Assembly (NCBI RefSeq): GCF_041053055.1
Contig: NZ_CP163443.1
Coordinates: 8,477,001 to 8,541,000 of the forward strand
Source of the DNA: Streptomyces sp. R41
Lineage (GTDB): Bacteria > Actinomycetota > Actinomycetes > Streptomycetales > Streptomycetaceae
Length of the DNA: 64,000 bases
Direction: 5' to 3'
Position numbers and translations under genes: made by a program. Below, piece by piece: positions 57,427 to 64,000 of the stretch. Below the pieces are notes generated by a model that saw only the letters and a program-made list of their open reading frames with translations, was not told the origin of the DNA and did not search any database. Position 1 is the first letter of the stretch, and each line of letters opens with the position of its first letter.

Positions 57427-60400
57427 CAGTACTCGACCTCCTGACTGCGGCGGCGGATGACCGTCACCTCGTCGCGCTGGTTGCCCGTCGGGCCCAGATA
57501 GTTGAAGGCCCACGACAACTGCGCGTAGCCGCCGATGAGATGGGACGGCTTGAGGATCAGCCGGGTCAGGGAGTTGTGGATGCCGCCGCGCCTGCCGGTG
57601 GCCTCCGTCTTCGGGACGTTCACCGTGCGCTCCTGGGCGTGGTGCATGTAGACCGTGCCCTCGGGCATCCGGTGCGAGACGACGGCCCGCGCGACGACCA
57701 CGCCGTTGCGGTTCACGGCCTCGATCCAGTCGTTGTCCTTCACACCGATCGCGTCCGCGTCCTGCGGTGACATCCAGATGTTCTGGCCGCCGCGGGAGAG
57801 CGTGAGCATGAACAGGTTGTCCTGGTACTCGGAGTGGATGGACCACTTGTTGTGCGGGGTGAGATAACGGACCGTCACTTCCCGTTGCCCGTCCGGGCCG
57901 ATGTGCGGCTCTCCGAACAGCCGGTGCATGTCGAGCGGCGGCCGGTACACCGGCAGCGCCTCGCCCAGTTCGTGGATCCAGTCGTGGTCGAGGAAGAAGT
58001 GCTGGCGCCCGGTGAGGGTGTGCCAGGGCTTGAGGTGCTCGGTGTTGAGAGTGAAGGCCGTGTAGCGACGGCCGCCCGATTCGCTCCCCGACCACTCCGG
58101 CGAGGTGATCACCGGGACCGGCGCGGCCTGCGTGTCGGCGTACGTGACCCGCTTGCCCTCGTGCTCGGCGGCCAGGTGCGCCATCTCCTGGCCGGTACGG
58201 ACCTCCAGCGTGCGGAAGCCCTGCGTGGCCAGCCGCCCGTTGGTCGTCCCGGACAGCGCGAGGATCGTGTTCGCGGCCTTCACGGCGGTGTCGAGCTCGG
58301 GACGCCCGTCGGCGGGTCCGCCGCGCACGACACCGTTCAGCTCCTTGAGGCGCCCGACCTCCTCGTCCGGCTTGAGCGCGATTCCCTTGGCGGGCAGACC
58401 CAGTTGCTCCACCAGCGGCCCGAGCGCCGCGAACTTCGCCCCGATCGCCGTGTAGTCGCGCTCCACCACCGTCAGATTCGGCAGCGTCTTCCCGGGCACC
58501 GGATCGCACTCACCGCGCTTCCAGTCCCGTACGACCCCGCCGGGCTGGGCGGTCTCGCCGGGAGTGTCGTGCTGGAGCGCGGTGGCGACGACATCCTTGC
58601 GCACGCCCAGGTGGCCGACGGCGAGCTCACTCAGCCGCTCGGCCAGCGCCTTGAACGTGTCGAAGTCGGTGCGCGCCTGCCACGGCGGGTCCACCGCCGG
58701 AGCGAAGGAGTGGACGTACGGATGCATGTCCGTCGTCGACAGGTCATGCTTCTCGTACCAGGTGGCGGCGGGCAGGACGACGTCCGAGAGGAGGGTGGAC
58801 GAGGTCTGCCGGAAGTCCAGCGAGAGGAGCAGATCGAGCTTGCCCTCGGGGGCCTCGTCGCACCAGGTCACATCCCTCGGCCGGACAGCGGGCTCCGCCT
58901 CCTCGGCCCGCAGCGACGAGTGGGTGCCCAGCAGATGCTTGGTGAAGTACTCGGCACCCTTGGCCGAGGAGCCGAGCAGGTTGGCGCGCCAAAGGGCCAG
59001 CACACGCGGCCAGTTCTCCGGCGCGTCCGGGTCCTCGCAGGCGAACTTCAAGCTGCCCGCCCGGAGTTCGGCCACGACCTTTGCCACCGGATCGCCGAAG
59101 ACCTCACCGAGCTCCAGCGGATTCCGGTCGAACGTCGGGTACGACGGCATCCACCCCGAACGCGCCGACAGCGCAAGACAGTCCGCGCCGGTCATGCCCG
59201 CGAAGCGGCCCTCGCCGAGCGGTGAGGCGAGCACATCCGCCGCGAATGTGTCGTAGCGCCACTGGTCGGTGTGGAGGAACCAGTACGCGGTGCCGATCAT
59301 CTGCCGCGGCGGCCTGCTCCAGTCGGCGGCGCCCGCGAGCGTTGCCCAGCCGGTGACCGGGCGGCACTTCTCCTGGCCGACGTAGTGCGCCCAGCCGCCG
59401 CCGTTGCGGCCCTGGCAGCCGGTGAGCTGGAGCAGCGCGAGGAAGGCCCGGTAGATGGTCTCGGAGTGGAACCAGTGGTTGGTCCCGGCGCCCATCAGGA
59501 TCATGCAGCGACCCCGCGACTTCTCCGCCGTCCGCGCGAACTCCCGTGCGATCTTCACGCACTTGGCCGCCGGAACGGAGGTGTGCGCCTCCTGCCAGGC
59601 GGGCGTCCCGGGCGCCCCGGCGTCCTCGTACGAGGAGGGCCAGCTGCCCGGAAGCCCCTCGCGCCCCACCCCGTACTGCGCGAGCAGCAGATCGAAGACC
59701 GTGGTGACGAGCGGACCGCCGGGCCCGCCGAGCTGAGTCGCCGGAACGCCGCGGTGTACGACCTCGCCGCGTCCCTGGCCGTGCTCACCGCCCTCGGTGT
59801 CGAAGCGCGGGAGGAGGACCTCGACACCGCCTGCGGCCTCATGGTCGTACAGGCTCAACTGTGGCTCGATGGCACCCAGTTCGAGATTCCACCTGCCCTT
59901 GCCGGACTCGGTCCAGCGGAAGCCGAGCGAACCGTTCGGCACGACGGCCCGCCCGCTCACGGAATCCAGGACCACCGTCTTCCAGGCGGCGCCCTCGCCG
60001 GTGTGGCCCAGATCGGTGGCGCGCAGAAACTTCGCGGGGACGTACGCGCCGTCCTTCTCCGTCAGGGTCACCAGGAACGGCAGGTCGGTGAACTTCCGTA
60101 CGTAGTCCGCGAAGAAGGGCGTCTCGCGGTCGACGAAGAACTCCTTCAGGATCACGTGCCCCATCGCGAGGGCGAGCGCGCCGTCCGTGCCGGGGTGCGG
60201 GTGCAGCCACTCGTCGGCGAACTTGGCGTTGTCCGCGTAGTCGGGGGCGACGACCACCACCTTCTGGCCGCGATAGCGGGCCTCGGCCATCCAGTGCGCG
60301 TCCGGCGTGCGCGTCACCGGGACGTTCGAGCCCCACATCATCAGATACGCGGCGTCCCACCAGTCGCCCGACTCCGGCACGTCGGTCTGGTCGCCGAAGA

Positions 60401-61121
60401 CCTGCGGGGAGGCGACGGGGAGGTCGGCGTACCAGTCGTAGAAGGAGAGCATCGGCGCCCCGATGAGGCTCATGAAGCGGGCGCCGGCGGCGTGCGACAC
60501 CATCGACATCGCGGGAATGGGGGAGAACCCGGCGATACGGTCGGGGCCGTACGTCTTGATGGTGTGGACGTGCGCGGCGGCGACGATCTCGACCGCCTCG
60601 TCCCAGGTGGCGCGCACCAGACCGCCCTTGCCCCGGGCCCGCTGATAGCGGCGGCGGCGCTCGGGGTCGGCCTGGATGTCCGCCCAGGCGAGAACGGGGT
60701 CCCGCAGCCGGCCCTTCGCCTCCCGGTACATCTCCAGCAGGACGCCCCGGATGTACGGGTAGCGCACGCGGGTCGGCGAGTACGTGTACCAGGAGAAGGC
60801 GGCGCCCCGGGGGCAGCCGCGCGGCTCGTACTCGGGGCGTTCGGGGCCCACCGAGGGATAGTCCGTCCCCTGGGTCTCCCAGGTGATGATGCCGTCCTTG
60901 ACGTACACCTTCCAGCGACAGGAGCCGGTGCAGTTCACGCCGTGCGTGGAGTTCACGACCTTGTCGTGGCTCCAGCGGTCCCGGTAGAAGGAGTCCGCCT
61001 CGCGACCGCCGGTCAGCCGGACGCTGTGCAGGTCGGGCGCGGCCGTGCCGGGCCGGAAGAACTTCCCGGCGCGCAGCAGCGCGGCGCCCGGTTCCGTGGG
61101 CGGCATCTGCGTGTCGGTCAC
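57426..61121 (-). CDS. narG: Nitrate reductase alpha subunit
   Basis: The 1231-residue molybdoenzyme carries the N-terminal [4Fe-4S] motif with one histidine, VVNSTHGVNCTGSCRWKVY, and the fourth ligand in EPRGCPRGAAFSWYTYSP. The Mo-bis-MGD core follows (AAGARFMSLIGAPMLSFYDWYADLPVASPQVFGDQTD, WGSNVPVTRTPDAHWM and GAGTNHWFHSETIYRAFLALLQLTGCQGRNGGGWAHYVGQ). It reduces nitrate to nitrite on the cytoplasmic side. With narHJI it forms a complete membrane enzyme; no transporter or regulator gene adjoins. GTG start, with gagggag upstream. A minisatellite fills the promoter region. Confidence 0.96.
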   Translation of the reverse strand: MTDTQMPPTEPGAALLRAGKFFRPGTAAPDLHSVRLTGGREADSFYRDRWSHDKVVNSTHGVNCTGSCRWKVYVKDGIITWETQGTDYPSVGPERPEYEPRGCPRGAAFSWYTYSPTRVRYPYIRGVLLEMYREAKGRLRDPVLAWADIQADPERRRRYQRARGKGGLVRATWDEAVEIVAAAHVHTIKTYGPDRIAGFSPIPAMSMVSHAAGARFMSLIGAPMLSFYDWYADLPVASPQVFGDQTDVPESGDWWDAAYLMMWGSNVPVTRTPDAHWMAEARYRGQKVVVVAPDYADNAKFADEWLHPHPGTDGALALAMGHVILKEFFVDRETPFFADYVRKFTDLPFLVTLTEKDGAYVPAKFLRATDLGHTGEGAAWKTVVLDSVSGRAVVPNGSLGFRWTESGKGRWNLELGAIEPQLSLYDHEAAGGVEVLLPRFDTEGGEHGQGRGEVVHRGVPATQLGGPGGPLVTTVFDLLLAQYGVGREGLPGSWPSSYEDAGAPGTPAWQEAHTSVPAAKCVKIAREFARTAEKSRGRCMILMGAGTNHWFHSETIYRAFLALLQLTGCQGRNGGGWAHYVGQEKCRPVTGWATLAGAADWSRPPRQMIGTAYWFLHTDQWRYDTFAADVLASPLGEGRFAGMTGADCLALSARSGWMPSYPTFDRNPLELGEVFGDPVAKVVAELRAGSLKFACEDPDAPENWPRVLALWRANLLGSSAKGAEYFTKHLLGTHSSLRAEEAEPAVRPRDVTWCDEAPEGKLDLLLSLDFRQTSSTLLSDVVLPAATWYEKHDLSTTDMHPYVHSFAPAVDPPWQARTDFDTFKALAERLSELAVGHLGVRKDVVATALQHDTPGETAQPGGVVRDWKRGECDPVPGKTLPNLTVVERDYTAIGAKFAALGPLVEQLGLPAKGIALKPDEEVGRLKELNGVVRGGPADGRPELDTAVKAANTILALSGTTNGRLATQGFRTLEVRTGQEMAHLAAEHEGKRVTYADTQAAPVPVITSPEWSGSESGGRRYTAFTLNTEHLKPWHTLTGRQHFFLDHDWIHELGEALPVYRPPLDMHRLFGEPHIGPDGQREVTVRYLTPHNKWSIHSEYQDNLFMLTLSRGGQNIWMSPQDADAIGVKDNDWIEAVNRNGVVVARAVVSHRMPEGTVYMHHAQERTVNVPKTEATGRRGGIHNSLTRLILKPSHLIGGYAQLSWAFNYLGPTGNQRDEVTVIRRRSQEVEY

Positions 61122-61193
61122 GTGCGCTCCCTCACTCGCCCCGTGGTTTCGAACCTAGGGGCGAGTGCGGGAGCGCACCCGTTCACAGCATCC

Positions 61194-61343
61194 GTACGGG
61201 TCAGGACGCGCGCGGACGGGTCAGAGCCTGCGCGTACGGGTCAGGACGCGCGCGGACGGGCCGGGGCCTGCGCGTACGACTCAGGACGAGCACGGACGGG
61301 TCAGGACTCGCACGCACGGGTCAGGACTCGGCGTACCGGTCAG
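61194..61343. repeat. 20-bp minisatellite between narG and the methyltransferase gene
   Basis: Seven exact-length 20-bp units run from 61201 to 61340, each built on tcaggac.cgcgcggacggg. Two variants, with ggacgcgcgcggacggg and gagcctgcgcgtacggg, alternate at the left, giving a 40-bp higher-order unit. The last unit supplies the stop codon of the methyltransferase gene. The array lies 70-220 bp upstream of the narG start. Confidence 0.92.
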
Positions 61344-62155
61344 GACTTGATCGCGACCCCCGCGTACACCGGGACGACGCCCTCCGCCTGTGCCGCCACG
61401 TCCTCCGGCTCCGGCTGCCACTCGGAGACCGCGACCACGCCGGGCTCCTGGAGTTCCAGCCCGTCGAAGAACCGCGAGAACTCGGCGCGCGAGCGCGGGA
61501 AGAAGGGGGTGCCGCTCTGGCGGAAGAGACCCGCGGCCTTCTCGACGCCTTCGGGGCTGATGTCGGAGGTGACCTGGGACAGCACCAGCCAGCTGCCGGG
61601 GGCGAGCACCTCGATGTACCCCTTGAGCAGGCCGTACACGTCGTCGCCGTCGGACGCGTCGCCCAGGTAGTGGGTGAGCGCTACCAGCGACAGCGCGACC
61701 GGCTGCGCGAGGTCAAGGAACTCGCCGGCCAGGCGCAGGATCGTCTCCGGGTCGCGGACGTCGGCGTGCACATAGTCGGTGGTGCCCTCGGCGGAGCCGT
61801 GCAGCAGGGCCTCCGCGTGCCGCAGGACGATCGGGTCGTTGTCCGCGTACACGACCTTGGACTCCGGCGCGACCTGCTGGGCCACCTGGTGCAGGTTGGG
61901 CTGGGTGGGGATGCCCGTGCCGATGTCCAGGAACTGGCGTATCCCGGCCCGGGCGGCGGCGCGGGTCGCCCGGTGCATGAACCGGCGGTTGGCGCGCGCC
62001 CCGCGTACCACGGTGCCGTCCGCGGCGAGGATCCTGCGGGCCAGCTCCTCGTCCACCGGGTAGTTGTCCTTGCCGCCCAGCCACCAGTCGTAGACGCGGG
62101 CGGGATGGGGCCGACTGGTGTCGACACGGGTGGGCGCGGATTCACTGCCGGTCAT
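61340..62155 (-). CDS. SAM-dependent methyltransferase-like protein (DUF574 type)
   Basis: The 271-residue protein has the family signatures RPHPARVYDWWLGGKDNYPVDEELAR and FLDIGTGIPTQPNLHQVAQ (SAM site). VVYADNDPIVLRHAEALL, YVHADVRDPETIL and ALTHYLGD complete the set. This family is highly expanded in Streptomyces and almost always encoded near XRE/DUF5753 regulators, as here; a methyl acceptor is not known. ATG 62155 follows gaggagc. The stop lies in the minisatellite. Confidence 0.9.
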   Translation of the reverse strand: MTGSESAPTRVDTSRPHPARVYDWWLGGKDNYPVDEELARRILAADGTVVRGARANRRFMHRATRAAARAGIRQFLDIGTGIPTQPNLHQVAQQVAPESKVVYADNDPIVLRHAEALLHGSAEGTTDYVHADVRDPETILRLAGEFLDLAQPVALSLVALTHYLGDASDGDDVYGLLKGYIEVLAPGSWLVLSQVTSDISPEGVEKAAGLFRQSGTPFFPRSRAEFSRFFDGLELQEPGVVAVSEWQPEPEDVAAQAEGVVPVYAGVAIKS

Positions 62156-62212
62156 ACGGATGCTCCTCAAGGTGCTCAATGGGTTCGGATGGCGTCTCGT
62201 CCGGGTGGCGTC

Positions 62213-63076
62213 TCAGAAGCTCCCGCGGAACTCCTGCAGGATCTTCTGGGTGCGCTGGGCGGAGGCCGCGTGGGCGGACATGTGGTCGAGGACCTCCAGG
62301 TGCGTGGCCACCTCGGCGCGCGAGTCGAGGTAGAGGGCACCGGTCACGTACTCGCTGTAGACCATGTCCGGCAGCTCCGGCTCCGCGAAGCGGAACAGCG
62401 CGAAGGACGTGTACGTGCCCGGGTGCGGGCCCTTCGCGTACTCGGCGACCTGGAGCGTGATGTGATCGCTCTCGATCGCCTGGAGGAGCCGGTCGATCTG
62501 GTCGCGCATGACCGAGGCGTGGATGCCCACGGGCCGGATCAGCGCCGTCTCGTCCATGATCACCCACAGGTGCGGCGGACTCTCGCGCGTGAGCAGCTTC
62601 TGCCGGTTCATGCGCAGCGCCACATGCCGCTCGATGGCATCGGGACCCGTCTGCCCGACCGTTCCGGCCTCCAGTACGGCCCGCGCGTAATCCTCGGTCT
62701 GCAGCAGCCCGGGCACGAAGTGCGGCTCGTACGAGCGGATCATCCGGGCGGCGCCCTCCAGGCTGACGTGCATGCTGAACCAGTCCGGCAGCACATCGTG
62801 GAACCGCTGCCACCACCCCGGCTGGTTCGCCTCCTCGGCCAGCGCGACGAAGGCGCCCACCTCGTCGTCGGCCACACCGTACGTCGTCAACAGCACCTGT
62901 ACGTAAGGGATCTTGAGGGCGACCTCGGCCATCTCCATGCGGCGCACGGTCGCCGGGGCGACCCGCAACACACGGGCCGCCTCCTCCCGCTTCAGCCCCG
63001 AGGCCTCCCGCAACTCCTGCAACCGCCGCCCCAGCACCACCTGCCCCACGGTGGGCGCAGCCCGCCGCTCACTCAC
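62213..63076 (-). CDS. XRE-family regulator with DUF5753 sensor-like domain
   Basis: The 287-residue protein has an N-terminal helix-turn-helix, VLGRRLQELREASGLKREEAARVLRVAPATVRRMEMAEV, followed by the DUF5753 region: WWQRFHDVLPDWFSMHVSLEGAARMIRSYEPHFVPGLLQTEDYARAVL, LWVIMDETALIRPVG and the end GALYLDSRAEVATHLEVLDHM. It is related to BldB/WhiJ-associated regulators. No DUF397 partner is in the window; the methyltransferase gene follows 57 bp downstream. GTG 63076 follows ggggaggcg. Confidence 0.92.
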   Translation of the reverse strand: MSERRAAPTVGQVVLGRRLQELREASGLKREEAARVLRVAPATVRRMEMAEVALKIPYVQVLLTTYGVADDEVGAFVALAEEANQPGWWQRFHDVLPDWFSMHVSLEGAARMIRSYEPHFVPGLLQTEDYARAVLEAGTVGQTGPDAIERHVALRMNRQKLLTRESPPHLWVIMDETALIRPVGIHASVMRDQIDRLLQAIESDHITLQVAEYAKGPHPGTYTSFALFRFAEPELPDMVYSEYVTGALYLDSRAEVATHLEVLDHMSAHAASAQRTQKILQEFRGSF

Positions 63077-63175
63077 GCCACGCCTCCCCACGCGCCGAAG
63101 TACCCGAGCAGTGTGTCATGTTCCGGTGGGAAGCCCCATGGGTCCGCGGGGAGTGCTCATTGCCCTGTCGTACCG

Positions 63176-64000
63176 TCAGGCCAGTAGCTTGCGCAGCGCC
63201 TTGAGAGAGGCATCACCGCGGACGGCGGCGCGGAGGTTCTCGCCGGTCTCGTCCAGCCGAAGCAGCAGAGGAGCCAGTCCGATCACATCCGCTACGAGCT
63301 CGCTGCGGCGGCGCCACCGACCGTCCGTCAGCCAGCGGCCTGCGATCTCCGCCGCGACGGGGACGGGCACCGAGACCTGCAGAGGACTCGAACTGGCGAG
63401 GACGGCCGCCCTCAGTTCGTTGCTTCGGGTACCCGAGAACCGCCTCAGAACAGCGTTGATCCACTCGCCCAGGAACTCGGGAGCCATCCCGTCGGCGATC
63501 TCCATGGCTGCATGGGCGGAGCTCGGGGCCCACCCGCAGTCATGAATTCCGTCCAGGGCCTCCGGTATGTCGCCGAGGTGCGCCTTGCGCACCGCTATGG
63601 CCGCGCGCAGGCTGTCGCGCTCCCCGGAACTCCCGGCCTGTCGTTCAACGGTCCCGGCCAACACATCCAGGTGGTGGCGGTCGAAGGCGTCGATGAGTTC
63701 CGCGACGCGACTCGCCCACCCCACGGGCACATCCCCTGGACGAGAGCCCTGGGAGAACGAGGTCTCGCCCTCGGCGAATCCAGGCGGCAGGAGCAGACTC
63801 CACGCCCTGGCACGGAAGCGGTCGGGAACGTGGTGGAAGAGCTGCGTGGCCCGGGAGAGATTCCACGGCATCTCCGCTTGCTGGCCGTCCAAGTACGTTT
63901 CCACCTCCTCCCAGAGCCTGTCCGCTTCGGGCGCTGACACCGACGGGAGGAGGGCGACAAGCAGGTTCGCCGCGCTCCACGCTCCCTCCTTCGTGCGGTC
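63176..64000 (-). CDS. Hypothetical helical protein, C-terminal part (5' end outside window)
   Basis: The frame is open to the window end, and 20 plausible codons (TKEGAWSAANLLVALLPS) precede the first start-like GTG at 63940. The gene therefore most likely begins outside. The visible 274 residues are helical with Trp/Leu patterns: LWEEVETYLDGQQAEMPWNL, VGWASRVAELIDAFDRHHLDVLAG, LGDIPEALDGIHDCGWAPSSAHAAMEIADGMAPEFLGEW, and a C-terminal LRAAVRGDASLKALRKLLA. HEAT-like repeats are possible, but no family was recognised. Confidence 0.6.
   Translation of the reverse strand, partial: DRTKEGAWSAANLLVALLPSVSAPEADRLWEEVETYLDGQQAEMPWNLSRATQLFHHVPDRFRARAWSLLLPPGFAEGETSFSQGSRPGDVPVGWASRVAELIDAFDRHHLDVLAGTVERQAGSSGERDSLRAAIAVRKAHLGDIPEALDGIHDCGWAPSSAHAAMEIADGMAPEFLGEWINAVLRRFSGTRSNELRAAVLASSSPLQVSVPVPVAAEIAGRWLTDGRWRRRSELVADVIGLAPLLLRLDETGENLRAAVRGDASLKALRKLLA

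Noticed and set aside
59271..61670. 799-codon plus-strand open frame opposite narG
   Set aside because: Antisense shadow of narG and the neighbouring gene; it crosses the minisatellite and has no domain character.

Overview
The window is high-GC actinobacterial chromosome, almost certainly Streptomyces. Supporting signs are the GC-rich third codon positions, many GTG starts, tight ATGA or GTGA gene overlaps, and families common in that genus: a SigB/SigF-type sigma factor, a GAF-ANTAR regulator, an XRE regulator of the DUF5753 type, a DUF574-type methyltransferase, DUF6158, DUF5107, DUF6281 and Rv1733c-like proteins. No rRNA or tRNA gene and no intact insertion sequence was recognised.

Layout. 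0-10 kb: end of a DUF5107/TPR protein, a VOC protein, an NDH-2-like flavoprotein coupled to a transketolase, a 56-residue hydrophobic protein, a methyltransferase, a PAP2-diacylglycerol kinase fusion and an ABC-F ATPase. 10-16 kb: a stress and signalling block (DUF6158, a TIGR03086-type protein, an AraC remnant, DJ-1/PfpI, CBS, DUF2795, sigma factor, PAS-GAF, GAF-ANTAR). 16-26 kb: a secreted repeat protein, an aminotransferase-fold protein with no lysine coupled to a metallo-hydrolase, DedA, a second metallo-hydrolase, a resolvase-like protein, a membrane-anchored phosphatase and a DUF6345 protein. 26.3-35.5 kb: a mosaic, island-like segment bracketed by two near-identical 210-bp direct repeats. 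It holds frame-shifted recombinase and cargo remnants, a three-repeat type I-E-like CRISPR remnant, an ArsR-SRPBCC pair and a four-gene lipid operon. 35.5-48.3 kb: a ricin-type lectin, an ABC exporter with a beta-propeller phosphoesterase, gene remnants, a site-2 protease, small proteins and a valyl-tRNA synthetase. 48.5-54.5 kb: a MoxR ATPase, an Ala-rich repeat protein and a metallopeptidase/VWA protein, then OsmC and an extra DnaK. 54.5-61.1 kb: a complete narGHJI nitrate reductase operon on the minus strand. 61-64 kb: a methyltransferase, an XRE regulator and a partial unknown gene.

The most interesting system is the minus-strand operon at 30454-35109. Its gene order is alpha-oxoamine synthase, GNAT-fold N-acyltransferase, extended SDR reductase, condensation-domain acyltransferase. 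The first three match the core of the bacterial ceramide pathway (Spt, bCerS, CerR). The fourth suggests an additional O-acylation step. Function is inferred from sequence only.

Second-tier signals are the orphan CRISPR remnant, the lysine-free aminotransferase fold, the 24-bp minisatellite gene inside the MoxR operon, and three families of intergenic repeats. One of those repeats forms the C-terminus of a metallo-hydrolase. Another sits upstream of narG.
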